A stretch of 64,000 nucleotides of DNA, taken from Phalacrocorax aristotelis. Its lineage: Eukaryota > Chordata > Aves > Suliformes > Phalacrocoracidae. A program made the translations under genes and the position numbers. The stretch spans positions 13,340,501 to 13,404,500 of the forward strand of contig NC_134281.1 of the NCBI RefSeq assembly GCF_949628215.1, written 5' to 3'. The first letter of the stretch is position 1. Each line of letters starts with the position of its first letter. Positions 35,365 to 49,300 of this stretch are shown in pieces. The notes beneath the pieces were generated by a model. That model had not been told where the DNA came from, did not search any database, and saw only the letters and a program-made list of their open reading frames with translations.

Positions 35365-38300
35365 AAAAGTTAGCAGTAGATGGGAACAAAGACAACTTAC
35401 TCCACAGCTATCAACCCAATATTAACTCATTATTCAAGGATGATTTTGAAATTAAAGTTTTAAGGGATGAGCAGATCCTAACTCTTCAGAAAGAGCCAGG
35501 TGAGCCGAAGGGCTTTGTCTGGGCTAATTAGCAAACCTGCCCCAAAGTTATCAGAAATTATATTTATTTCTAAACAATTTTCTGAAAACAAAGGAGGATG
35601 CAAAGTAGGAATCAAATGAGACTCCAGGTTCCTGCTGCTCCCACAGAAAACAATAAAGGGCAGCAGGAACAAGACACAAGTACTAGCAACATCTCATAGC
35701 ACATTGCACAAACAAAATGGCTGGATCAAGCACAAGCTACTCCACTGAGTGCAAACAGGAAGAGCGCCTAATTTAGGCCATTCACAAGGGGAATCCAGCT
35801 TCAAGAGCAGTTTGTTACATACCCCAGAGGGAACAGTTGATTTTGTCTTCAACATGGAAACAAAAGTTTGTTTGCTGCTCTCCCTAGGAAGATGACAAAG
35901 GGAAGTTCTCTGCCATGTGCTGACCTCTGTAAAAAATCTGAAAAGAGCACACGTGTCATTAAATCCAAGACAAACTTTTGACACGGAGCCCTCCCGAGAC
36001 CGGTGGCTGCTCCATTTGCTCCCTCTGGCTTTGCCCCAGGCTGCGTAACTACCACTCTGCCAGCATAATTACATACCAGAGTGGGAGATGGAGGGGCGTC
36101 ATTGCTTGCCCTGAACAACCTCAGCACGGAGATGACTACTGGTCCAGGCTAATCACTTCAGTCTGCATCACACTTCACTCTCCCAAGGCATCAGCCCAGG
36201 AGAACTGGGGAAGTGTCAAGAAACCAAGTCACGTATGAGGAGCAGAGTGATACGGCAGAGAGATAAGGAGGGCAGTTCAGGAATATCATATCCATCTTCT
36301 CCAAGGATTTAAAATAAAAAAAAAAAAGAGAGGAAGGGAGCAGGAGTAGGGCTACAACCCCACAGGACTCTGAACAGCCCTTCAAACTCCTGTGGGCTTC
36401 CAAAAAAGGGCTGATAATTCAACAGTGCTGGGTGCAGCAACTCCCTGATGGGGAGGGTTTTGCCCCTTGGGGTGGCAAAAAGAGCTGTTGCAGTTGTAGG
36501 TTGTATGTTATCCAGGTGCATCTAGTTACAGCAACTCTTAGAGGGCATGGGAAGGAACAAGTGGAGAATCCTTGTACCTATACTGCTTCTAGCCCCAAAA
36601 GACCAAGTCACCAGGCAAAGAGAATGCATACAAGACTGGCAATGAAGTGTTTTAGGGAATCAGACATAAACAATTTATCGACAAGCTTCAGACAATCACT
36701 TTTAACCAGTTTGGAAATAAAAAATAGCAACGACTTGAAAGACAAATTGAAAAATTCTGCTTGGAAAAGGAGAACACAGCATGAGATCACAGGATTCAGC
36801 AGACTATAAAATAGGAAATGAGACTTACTCTTCTCCCCCTACAGCTACACAAAACCCTCCTACACAGATTACAGACACGCTTGGCAATTGCCTTCCTCCT
36901 CCAGCCTCTCCCATTATGGACAAGGCAGAGTCAGTAGAAGCCTGAATGCAGAGAGGATATTAGATAAAGCATCTTGCAAAGCCAAGTGTGAAATATTAGC
37001 AACAGGAGGCGATGGGTTGTGTTTTTATGCACAATCACAAATTTGGTGCTTAGAGAGCCTGAGATGTTCTTGCACACTGGAATATCAAAGTGCTTGTTGA
37101 ATGTTTCATTTAAAAAAAAACTATTGAAGCCTACTGGAAAATTTCTCTCAGTTCTGTTATTTGCTGTATTTTCTCTAACTTCGTCATTTTTGTTCTTTTT
37201 CTTTCCTGCAACACTAAGAAATCATGCATGAACAAAAAGGTTGTTCCTTCCATTCATCTGGCCAGTTTTAAAACAATTCATACTGGTAAAATGGGCGCTC
37301 TGCAAGCCTGTATTTTCACATGAAATTACCACAATTGTGCACATTGCGTCCGAATTGCCAGATGCATTTGTACACATAATTACCCAATTTGCACACAGAA
37401 CTGCAATAACCAGGCAGGCAAAATGGACATGCAGCTGTTCAGCTGAATGGAGCACTGTGCTTGAACTGCATCTGGCATTGGGCAGGTTTGGGTTTAGTAG
37501 GTGAAAAAGGTCACAGATATTCCTGGACACAAGAAAGCTCCTTTTTATCCAGCACACGCAGCACAGATAGCAGCGTGGCTGGCTGCCCCTGCCCTACCTC
37601 AGACTCGCCTTTGGAGGAAACTGCCTCCAATCCAGCTTCTACAATAGATTCAGACCTTGTTTATCCTGCTGTCCAAGTTGCCCATTAATGCCAACTGTGA
37701 CAGTAGCTGTGTGATAAGGACATCTATTCAACACTGGACACCAGGCTCCAGGAGTAATGATCACTGCTACTTTGTAGCGTAACTGACACCTGCTGTCACA
37801 ATCTTGCATGAAAAAAATTCATGCTCCGAATATCCAACAAGCAGCCAAGGAGAAACATAAGGAGAGGGAGCCTAAGAGAAGATGCAGGGCTTTTTTCCTT
37901 CTTTGCAAGGGCCTTGGTAATATAGGAGCAGCTAAGATGGAGGGGGGGAGGGGGGCAGGGAAGAGAAAACACTTGAGAAGCTGTGTTACCTGCACATTTT
38001 TTACTCAGATGGCAGCTGAGGTGCTGCAAACTGACCTTCATCTTTGGCAATTTCCTATTGACATCTCTGCTCACCATTTTTTCCCCAGGCTCAGATACTT
38101 GAGCTAATGATTAGGGCAACAGCAGCAACAAACTGCTCCTGGGCACTAGGAAACACCAAAGGAAAGGGACTGCCTGAAAGGCAGACGGGACCGCAATCAC
38201 CACACACAGTATCACCAGAAAGTTTGCAGACATTCATCACAGAGTAAGCAAAAATCGAACCCAACATGGCAGGACAGAGGAGTTCCCTCTTCAAGGCTAC

Positions 38301-41300
38301 ACAATGAACTAACACCTGTCCTCAGAGACTACCAGAGACTGAGAGCTAAGCAAGCCACTACCGAAGTGCAATGACACACAAGAAGTATATTTTCAGCTAA
38401 TAATCAAGCAGTCCATCTGGAGGTAATGGATGGCCTTAGAGTACCACTTCGTCCTTGTTGGGCTGCAAAACAGCCACAATGCACCTGGCCACCATTAGCT
38501 GGAGATGTTACATTTATGATTTTATGGCTGATTTTCCCCCCTACCCTCTATCAATTGAGTTCACTGTCTGAACGATCACATCTGTTTATGTTCCACAGAC
38601 ACCTGCATATCTTGAGATGACAGCAACTCCCTGAATGCTGTAATCAGTTATTTCTCAACAGAGGAATTGCCAATTTGGTAATAAAGCTCATTATAGAAGA
38701 ACATGGAAATGTATTACAGTTGCCTAACAGAGAAAATTTTCCAGTGCTGCCAAATAGTCAGCCCTGGCATCACAGTCCCCCCCCAGTTTAGGGCAGCTGA
38801 AATAATGACATGCAAATTACTCATGCCAAGGCAACGTTGGATAGGGGCAAGAAGAAAATTAGGAAGTGACAAAATAGGTACTTTTCAGACCAACAATAAT
38901 TTAAAATCTAGTCAGGGATAGACCTTTGTACTCCAAATTTCCATACGCAGAGTCAGAAGTTTTGCAGCTCTGTAGAACCTGGCTATCCCAAGCAGATCCA
39001 AAAGCCAGCATGGCAGCAACAGCAAAAGCCCTCCCAGTACTGCTACAAACAGATCTGAGGGCACCATGTGTCCTACTTTGGTTTGGAAAACTTGCCCTTC
39101 CTCCCCTGGGGACAGCAAGTTTGACCTATACAGTGATAAAAAGCTGGAATTTTTGCAAGATCTGAGACTAACTACGATGAGCCTGGGTAAGCAGACATCG
39201 CTTCTGAGGAGGAAGAGGGTTGTGGCATCAGCTCTCCACAAGAAGGAAAGGCATTTTGTTGCTCTAAGTTGCTGCCTAAAGCAGAGAGATGAAGCAGAAT
39301 GTAACACAGAAAACAATTCTCAGCCCCCCTCATCCATTTTCATTTTCATAAATACTACATTAAACTCTGACATGACCTCCAAAATCCATGTTCACATTCT
39401 TCAGAAACTGTCAGGTACAGTCAGAGAGGACAAGGGCAGCAAACACTACCAGAGGAGAAGCTTTAGCTAGAGAAAGGGAATCAAGTTACCAAGCTGGACC
39501 TGCTCCCCTGACAGGTCTTTTGCAAATCAGCCACACCTACCTCTATGAGGATGAAATGCCAGATATGCAGAGCTCCCACTGTCCCTCGGCTCTGCAAGGA
39601 GAAGGCTCAGAACAGAGCACAAGGCTGAAGGGGATGGTGGTTCATGGCAGATGAAGCAGGAACTGCACACAAGAGGTGGTGCAAAGAAAGATAACTTGGG
39701 ATCTGCATTCAGCAGGCAAAAGTTTTTTCAGCATGATTCACCAACACCAGTTCCCATCAGCCAGGACTTTGCACTCTTCCAAGTACTTTCAAATAAGCCA
39801 AAGTCATTCAGCCCAGGACCAAAATGAACAAGCTTTTTGATTTACAAACTGTGACTTGAAATATTTCTATTCCTCACACTTGTTTGGAGTTTTTGTTGGC
39901 ACAGGCAATAGGCAGAAAACAACAATTTACAAACTCATGGGACTGAAAGTATCTCACAGCACACAGTGACCATTAAACACTTTATTGTTTAGGAGGGAAC
40001 CTTGGAAGGGAAGAAACACGCCTGCTGGTGTAACCGATGGGAGCATGCTAGGAACAGTTAATCCTAACAAGCTAGTCAGGGTTACTTCCAAATACTTCAG
40101 ACCCCTTTCTTCAGAGCAAACAGACAAAGATAACAGCTCTTGGAACTCAGATGTGGATTGGTGAAACCAAAGCTAGCACAGGGTGAACCAGGCTCATATT
40201 GGGCAAGCCTCCAAGCTACAAGCTGTGCTGGAAGTACCTGGGGTCAATGTGATTCTTTACACTGTAATAAAATAAAAAAAGGAAACAATAATGTCCCCCT
40301 CTCCCGGGACCCTCCTCCCAACTCCAGGAACATCCATTGAGACTGATACATGCAGGCAATTATAAGAGGAATCATGTTGTTGTCTTGGACCGCAAAGGGC
40401 AGAAGGCACTGGTTTTGGTCAGTGTCTGTCCAGAAGGATGCTGGGGCTTCCAAGGGCGTCTGTGGCTCTTGTCCTCTGCTCTTTGGTGGCTGATATTTAT
40501 CCAGAATTAACTAACAGCTCCTGGAGGAAAAAGGATACAAAGGAAAAGGCAGCAAGTTAGTTATGCAGCTGTTGACATGGGACTGTTTCCTTCGGAAATG
40601 AAGGAGTAATGTTGGCAGATCACAGAAAATCCCACAGAAAATAATCAGATTTTGCCTGCTGTAAAACACCGAGACACTCAAGGGGACAGAGGACTGTAGA
40701 AGCAAGACAGCAGGTTACTTTATCAAAGGCAAGACTCATTCTGTGAACAATAATATATGGTCAGTTGCAAATGATTAGTTTATAAATCCTATGGCCTAAA
40801 GCAGGAGAGAAAGGCCATGGTCTCAGGTCAGCCTCAGAGCAGCTGGGTCGCAGGAGTGAGTGTAGCTCCACGCTAAGTCTCACCCTCAGCAGGACATGGG
40901 AGCGATTTGATTAGCTGCCATCAAACATGCACATACCACTCGCTCATCCTAGAACAGGGTCAACATAAGAGTGAGCACTAGAGAGGGGAGAAGAAGAAAG
41001 AGAGGAACTTGGAGACTGCCCTCCTTCCTGACATGCTTGACAGCCTTTATCCTATTAAGACCCAAACCCTCCTAAAATTCAAAGCCAAATCATGCCTGCT
41101 TTGTCCCCACAGCAATCTCCTGTCTTCTATGCGATACATCCTCAGATCCTGCAGGTATCAACATATGAGCTGTGGGCTTCCCAGGGGTAGAAAAAACAGG
41201 AGGCTTTTGAGCTTTTTAGGATGGAGACTGCAGAGCCTGCTATGGCCTCTTCCTATTTTTATCTTATCACTCCTATGAAGTCAAAGAAATCATACCAACA

Positions 41301-44300
41301 ATGCCACCAGCAGTGGACAGGAACATACCTGGCACCACCTATAACACCTCTCCCTCTGAGATTCTGGAGTATCAATGTTGGACTCTACTTCAAAACCTAG
41401 GTAATCAGCTCTTATGCATCAGCAGTGACATCTTCATATCAACGAACTGCTGGTGTAGTGACACAAACAGCAGAATTGCATAGGGTGAGCCCATCAACAC
41501 ACTACTTTTGCCTTGTGCTCTGGATATGTGCAGTTCCATTTTTACAGAGTAGACAGTATTTACCCATGTTTAGAGGACCCTGCTAAAGCCAACCACAGAA
41601 AGATAACTGAATAGTTAGCTGCACGTGGTCTTACTGCCTGTTTTTACTAGGGCTGGATTTGAGCTCAGTTCTACTTTCTAGACACCAGCCTTTCTTAGAA
41701 GAGAAGCTGTGCTTCCTCAAATGTGAATCAGAAAGGAGAACACCACAAAATAATGACGGTAGCACACTGTCACAAGGTGAAGATGTCATTTGGGCTACTT
41801 GTGCATAGCAGGCTGATATTTGCTGCCTAACACCTGCAAGGTCAGCATATTCAGTCTACATTGACCATGCATCTCCAAAGACAGCCCCATCTCTAACAAC
41901 AATGAACTGGAAAAGATTCCACGGGCTCGGGAATAAAGAGAAAATTGTTTCCCAAATTATTTAGACAAAGCTTATCCAGAAATCTGACAAATGAATAATC
42001 AATATTACTTGACTGATTCTAATTTCCCAGGTAATTTTTCTCATCATTAGTGACTTAAAAGTTTTGCACAGAGCAGTACATTTTAAGAACTCCAATAGCA
42101 CTCACACAAGTTGTAATGAGCAAAGAAGCAACAACCCACAATCAATTTTGCAATAAAGTAATTTGCTGTATTCACACTGTAACACTTCAGTGAAGTGTCG
42201 AGGAATGCTACATTTTGTGAAAAAGCCACCGATGTGTCCACTCTGTGATTAACCCTTACAGAATATAGTAACACCTTGATATTATTTAAAATTACTTTAA
42301 AGAATATTATAGTTACACAATTTCATGTTCAAAATCATAACTACATATTTTTACTCATTTCAGGAGAAAACACAAATAGCCAGCGCTTAACCTTAATCAG
42401 TTCTTTCCAGCCTAACCTACCCACATACTGGGGACGCATCGAGCTGGAGGCTCACAAAAATTCCTTGTGCAAAAACATCAAGTTCCGTCTCACTCTGGAT
42501 GACTAAACTTTCTCAAAATCTTTTGCACAGTGAGCACTGGACCCAGAACTGATGGGCTGCCAGGAAGGCCAGACACCAATTTCCTGCTGCGCAGCCCTCA
42601 GCAAGGGAAGCTTCTGCAAGCAAAGGATGCAGCCGCTGATCAGCCCATGCTGCTCCCAGCAGCAGCCTGATAGAACTTCATCTAAGACCATCTTGTGCTG
42701 GATGGAGCACCAGTTCACGTCCCCTCCCTCATTAGGGACATGGAGTGCTATGAAGGTTATAGGGTTGGCAGTTTTGCGGAACTGAAGCATTCCCAGTACG
42801 CAATAGCCTGCACAGAGGGATGACTTTCCCAGCTGTTTCAGACTTTCCTGCTCAGATGCCAATCCAGATCCACAGCATTTGCCATGCCAGTGTAGACCAC
42901 TACCATCCTGCGCCCTCTAATATTGCTAAGGTTCAATTTACAAATAAAGTGAAACCAGAGTACAGTCTCTAGCTGGCTAAGAACCCGTGCTCCTCTGGAT
43001 CTTCTGCAGAACATGCCATGCACTGCAGGCACGGTTAACAGCTAACAATGCTGGAGGCCAGAGGTCTCCCCTGCCAGCTACTGCAGAGCAGCACACAGCC
43101 ACCGCATGTTGCACAGCAGAAGCTTTGTAGTCTCATGGTCTGTTAGCCCATCATATAATTCTATGCTTGTTAGAATACACATATAATTGTTTTCACTGTT
43201 CCTAGGCCATCAGTTTATAAACCTGTGGCTAACTACTTAAAAGCACAGTTGCATCAGTTTCATGCCTCACATGCTGTGTAATAGCATGGAAGGACGCCAC
43301 ATCTCTGTGGCTAAACCTACTCTTTGCTAAGGTAACCATTTACAGCAGCATTTTAATTCCATAGAGCTTTGCAACCATGCCAATAGAGCTTTGGCACCCC
43401 TTCATTTTCTTCCAACCTGGAATCCTCCCTGCAAGATGCTACCAGGCTGCTACAACACTTACCTTGAGCAGAAGGAGCCAGGAAAGTGAAGGAGAAGACC
43501 TACCTCTCCTACATGCTCTTATCATGGCATATGCACCAGACGAGTTGCATATGCAACAAGTCCAGGCAGCTTGCAATCACATGCTTCTCCCACACGACAG
43601 GATATTCCCAATTAATCGAGCTGAGGCTCAGCCTGAAGAAGTTCGGTGCCTCATCACAATATAACAGCCCCACAGTCGGCATTAGCTGGTCTCTGCTGTA
43701 GTCTTAGCAGAATAACAGCTCAGGAAACAAGCAGCCTTGGAGTGCACTGCACGCTCACTCTAATGAGAGGCGACAGCACCCTTCTTGCACAGGGAGGGTA
43801 GATTATTTTTAATGCCACTGCCAATGCAATGTCAGGTAGACACCAAGTTCCAGTCTCGATGAGCTCCAGCGCAGCACCTCTACATATGAATACTGTGTCC
43901 ATAACAAAGGGGTCCATACAAAGGCAATTCCTCACAGCTGTGGCTGCAGCACAAACAGCAACAGCAATCTGTTCAGTCCCAACAGTAAATCCAGCTGGAG
44001 AGCACGCAGTGCTCTGCTCCATGCCTCTCCTGGCAAGCAGGGCCCTGACCCATGCACTTCTATCACTATGAGACCTTGCTTGGGAACTAAAAGGACTCAA
44101 AACTGGCTGGCTGCTCAGGTGACACAGCCTGCCACTTTGCAGCACCTGTGGGGAAGCCAGTAGCTTTCCAGTTCTGGTTCCAGTTGAGTGAGGAGGAAGG
44201 GTCGAGCTCTGCAAGTAGATCTACTCCACACACCTCACCCCTGCTGAGGAGGGGAGAGAAGGGAGTCCAGTCCATGCCCAGCACAGTCCTCCTTCCATAA

Positions 44301-46029
44301 CAGAGAGCTGAGGCCTTGGTACTAGCATCAGAGCAAGCAAGTCTTAGCAAAATTTTTTTTAAGGCACTGCTCTCTTGTCTTCCTCCTGTTCCTTCTCTGT
44401 CAGTCTGTATCCCAGCACAGGAGCTCAGGGCTGCCTGGCAAGTCCACAGCATCCTCTCCGCCTCCCGCAGTCACTGGTCAGCTCTGCGCCTCAGTTCTTG
44501 GCCTCGCTGGAGACTCAGAGTCAGTGGAGGAGTCTCCTTTCTTGAAAGCCCAGACCCTGAAAAACTTCCTCCCTCAGTGTTTGCCAGAGGCGCTGTTTGC
44601 CAAGCCTCAGCTGTGCTAAGACGTATTTATTTAACCAGCCTTTAGTCTCACGGGGTAAACCCTGCAAGTTTCCTCCAGCGAGTGCCTTGCCTTTGTTCTA
44701 ACATTCCTTTAAACAGTTGCACCACAATATTCACACATATGGGCACTGCGTAGCTATGAAGAAATCAGAAAGCTGATCCCCATGATAAATGACTCGGTGC
44801 ATTTGGAGTGTCAGTGACAAAGTAGAAATTAATCTCCATAGTTCCAAGTTCCCTGCTGTGCGCGGGCAGCTCTCTCAAAACCAGAATACCTGTTGGCATA
44901 CCACAGATTTTAGTAACGTGGCCACACAACTTTTTCACCTCGGTTAGTCTGGAAAGAGGCACTAATGAAATACAAAATTCCTGACCTGTCCTAAGATGGG
45001 TGTTCAAGGGCTTTCCACTGGATAAGGCATTTGTTGCAAGGCTATTAGCACCCCAAAGTGCTGCAAGGGACATTTGAGTCACTTTGGTTTGATGTATGCT
45101 GTAGGTATTTTTTGGTTATGTGCAATTTGTTCTGTTACATTGAGGGTATTGGCTATTTTGTGGAGCAGCTGTGCTGACTAATGGATTACAGCACTTCTGT
45201 GCCATACAGTTATTGCACAGAAAAGCCTCTCTGTCTCTCTCATCCTTCAGGAGTCCAACAGTTGCTGTCCTTGGGTTTGGAATAAGAAGGGGCAGGAGTA
45301 TGCCTGGCAGCAACAAAAAACATTAATTCAAAAAGCTATGAAGAGAGTTTTGTTTTCCCTCTTCTCTGTACTGGTGTTAATAGCTTTGCAAAGCAGAGAA
45401 GTTCACCCAATGACTTCTTGGCTACTTCCCCAGATGGCGTCTTCAAAGCTGGCTTGACAGCAGAAAAGATGCCTTTCAAAATACTCACCAGACACATTGT
45501 CAGAACACCCCAGGAAGTGCTTTCACGTGGAAGTCCTGGGTCTACGTACCCCACCAACAGAGTGCAAGAAACAGAAACAGTTTTTCTGGTTTCCTTTCCC
45601 CACTCCTCACTCTCCTTTGACTCAGAAGAGCCGACACACTGCTTTGCTCTGCCTTGACACCTCCCATTGCTCTGCATCACCCAAATACAAAGTTATTCAC
45701 TAGCACAACTAATCTCTAGCTGTTTGGAGACTCACCTGTTTGTTCATGCATTATAACATTGATTTCCTCCAGACAATTGTTCTGATCATTGTTCTAACTC
45801 ACAGAGAGCTCCTGTCATTAGCCTTGCTTAACAGGAAATGTTTTGCCACTGACTGAGCAGCTCTGCAGTAACTAGACTGAAGGAAAATCATCCCAGTTGG
45901 GGAGCTGCATCTCCCCGCTGAGGTGGTAGCCCCAGACATCGCAGTAGGGAACATGCTCAGTTCTTTTGATTTAGGACATGTGCTAGAAAATACCGGGGCC
46001 AGAAGGAACAAACACTGCTCTACAAAGGG

Positions 46030-46350
46030 CCACTGCTGAAAGGATGGCTGTTAATTAATCGGCATACAAACTGAGGGCGGTTTTTGTTCAATCAATGTTA
46101 ATTGCATTTAGTCTCGTTCTCACCATTAAGAAAAGACACCAGGCCAGGCTGATGCTGCTAGTGCCTGACATGCAAATTCCACCCACGACTGGGAGGCAAG
46201 GCAGGAGGACAGAAGTAACGGAAAGAAAGTAAATAACCCTTCCTCGTCCCTTTTGCATCACCACACAATTTTATTGGGTCTGTTCCATTATTTAAACAAT
46301 TTTTGTTTTCCAATAACATTACGGGGGAGCTCAAAGGATGAAAATCAGAC
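46030..46350. promoter_or_regulatory. AT-rich homeodomain-motif patch
   Basis: Contains GTTAATTAATCGG near 46,050, CAATCAATGTTAATTGCATTT near 46,090, and ATTTAAACAATTTTTG near 46,290. The motif density is higher than in the surroundings. It is a candidate conserved element, untested. Confidence 0.25.
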
Positions 46351-49300
46351 ATGGAGCATTTCACTACTAGTTATTCTTGCTCTCCTGGGTACTAGCTTAA
46401 AGCTTTGCTAACATGCACAGTCCTGCCTATTCTGCTTCTGTAAAGGACTGAAATACAGAAAATCACTTATGTGAATCAGTGTCTGCTTTTTAGTCCCAGA
46501 CCGGTCCCAACAGACCTGCCAGTGCCCCTCAACATGACCTACAACTGCTGACTGCCACCTTCCATCAGCTCTGCCAAAGCCTTTCTCCTCTCCTTGCTAC
46601 TGACCACAACTCCACCATGTGCCAAAGGATGCTGAAGTCTCTTCCTCTAATGTTTTATAACACAAAGTAGTATTTGCTATTAAACAACCTCTGACCAAAT
46701 TTGCCTTGTAAGTCAGTGCACGTCTGAAGCCTGAACTTCCCAGGTAAACCACTAGCGCATCCGCCAGCAATTTGGCTCTGATCTGGGGACTGTGCTACTA
46801 TCTGCCCAGCCACCTGCTTGGGAAATGGGAGCGATCATCTCACCTCTGCAGGAATCAAGCCTGGAGGCAGAGGGGGCTTTTGCACCACAGGAAGCCCAAG
46901 GTGGTGGATTTCATGACTGCTGGCTTATTACTTCTGCAAGAGCCTTGAGTTTTTCCAAATCAGTATCAAGAACAATAATAATAAAGACCGGGCTCTGTCT
47001 CTGCCTTCCCCCTGTGGCAGCACACAACGCTTACCCAAAGCCAATGCTTCAGGTTATCATAGATTTTTCTTTATCCCTCAACAAGTCTTAGTCCCATTGC
47101 CTCTCACCGCATGAAGTGGACATATCACAAGTGCCGTGAAGGACTAGCTGAGTTTTAAGTGGTCTGAAATGGCTCCACTAGACTTGGTCAAGATTGCTTT
47201 AAAATCATTTCCCATTAGGACTGTGACCCTCTCTCTTTACAGCAAGCATAATGACTCTACCTCAGGGGAAGATAATTACATCCCACTTATCTATACACAT
47301 CAGAAAGTATACACTACAAACACTACTGCGCCTTTCTGGAACAAGTGAGAGAAGGCAATGCAGGAGGAAAAGGAGATAACACTGGATGCCCCTCCATCCT
47401 GCAACTGGAGTCACCCCGAGCATTTCACAAGCTCGTGGATTAGCCCCTGGGAGGGATAAAGGGATCCAGAAAGCACAGAGTGTTTCTAAAGCAGAACAAC
47501 GACAACTCATACAAATCCAACTCTGGTTTTGCGAGGATTAAAATGAACTTCACCCAACTGTGAATATCCGTTTCCAGAGCCAAAAGAAACGGAAAACCAC
47601 TTACTGATGCAAGAACATTTCATTATTTCAAACCCTAAGCCCAATGCTTCCAAAAATTAAGGACAGGCAACAGTAATGTTATTGCTGGGGGACACTGGCT
47701 GCAGGGGTTTAACTGCTAAACTGCCAAGCCGTGCTCCGAGTACAACATAATGAAACAGTATACGCAAATAAAGGCAACTTCTCCACACTCATTCCTGCTC
47801 TTGCTACCTGCCCCCAGGATAATCAGTAGGAAAATAAAAGAAAAAATAATCCCAGAAGCCAAGAGACTTTGGATTAAGTTGTATAAATGACCTGTTACCT
47901 CCTAACACAAGGAAGAAAGAAATGCAATAAATACCTGCAAAGCCATTCCAGTATTTTGGATTAAATGGATTACAGAAATGGAAAGTACATGATGCTATAA
48001 AACAAGATGCCAGAAAAGTGTAGGAATTTGAATCAGGCTGGCAAATGATCCCTGCAGACTACTGAAGAAAATTCATAGAGAGAAGGAGTAGAGAAAGGAT
48101 ACAGTAAGAATACTGACTGATGAACACTGTTGTTAGGACATGTAAATTCAGGATGTCAGACTTCCACTTAAATCTACTTCAGCCCTGGAACAAAAATAGC
48201 AAATCCTACTGTTAAAAGCACTGGAAATAGGAAAGTCAGATATGCCAAACCTCATTTCAGGATAGGTTTCCCCTGTGCATCCCTCAAGATTGAAGTTTGT
48301 GACTTTAATTATTCCTGGAACATTGTGTATATAGGGATTCAATGCAGGGATTACTAGCAGGATCCTTGTTATAAGTGCCACTTCTCAAACAAATTACACT
48401 TCACTGGATGTCAGTAACATACACAAGAAAACAAATTAGATAAAGGCAGCAGGATGGCAAGATACAGATCTGGTGCAACGAAATTTCACAAGGTCACCCA
48501 GAAAAATAGACACTTAGAATATAAACTCCTACAATGTTTCTAATTCCATGGCATATTAAAGCTTCACATGACCCAGACACGATACACCTTCAATACACCA
48601 GTGGCTCCACACAAGTCTGAGACCAAGCCTATCTGAGACATGCTTTCTTATGAAGAAATACAATCAGGCTGGGGGTAGAAGAAAAGAGAGAAAGGACATA
48701 GAAAGAGCAACCCAGCTGTCCTCTGAACTCCTAGGAATCACCCCATCCCAACCCTTGCCTCTGACGGTTCACAGCCAAACACTGATGGACGGGAGAAGCC
48801 AGGATGAGAGGATGCCATTTTGTTTGGAGGCAGATACGGCAGCTCCTTGGCTGCAGGGCTTCTTCACAGGGTGATCCCAACTTTGCATTTTGCCCTTCCC
48901 GATCTCATCCAGGAACAGATTATTAACCTGCACTAGTTCTAACGAGCATGTCTTTAACTCTGGGAATTTTCATGAAGTTGGAAGCACAGGAAAGTCCAGT
49001 CCTTAGATAGAGTGCAAAGAGCTGCTGAAAACACTTCACAACCTCTCAGCTACTGCACTGTGCCTTTGAGATGGGACCTCAATAGTGGTTGTTAAATTCT
49101 CTGCCTGGGGATTTCACCTACCACTTATGAGTGCTATTAAACCCTGCAGTTTTCCCATGCGCTACAGGATGGTAAGCGCTGCCTGGAGGGTATGCGCAGG
49201 AGTCCTAGGCTCTGTTGTCAGACTCCTCCCAACTTTGCTCAGCAGCCATAGATACGTCCCCCTCTTGGTTTCCCATTCTGTGCACAACAGTAATGCTACT

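Noticed and set aside
35891..35904. 14-base match to the 5' end of miR-204/211 on the minus strand (TTCCCTTTGTCATC)
   Set aside because: The flanking sequence cannot fold into a precursor: no opposing GCAAAGGGA-type arm exists within about 80 bases. It is most likely chance or a target-like sequence.
39117..39185. Exon-like segment: pyrimidine-rich acceptor, about 70 open bases, then GTAAGC
   Set aside because: Isolated, with an unrecognised peptide. Such pseudo-exons are common in vertebrate non-coding DNA.
42503..42862. 119-codon minus-strand frame that reads somewhat protein-like
   Set aside because: No family is recognised and no acceptor/donor pair is convincing. A frame of this length is expected by chance in a window of this size.
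43720..44214. 164-codon minus-strand frame with a Cys/Ala-rich middle
   Set aside because: No domain identified and the plus strand is also open. No supporting splice sites were found.
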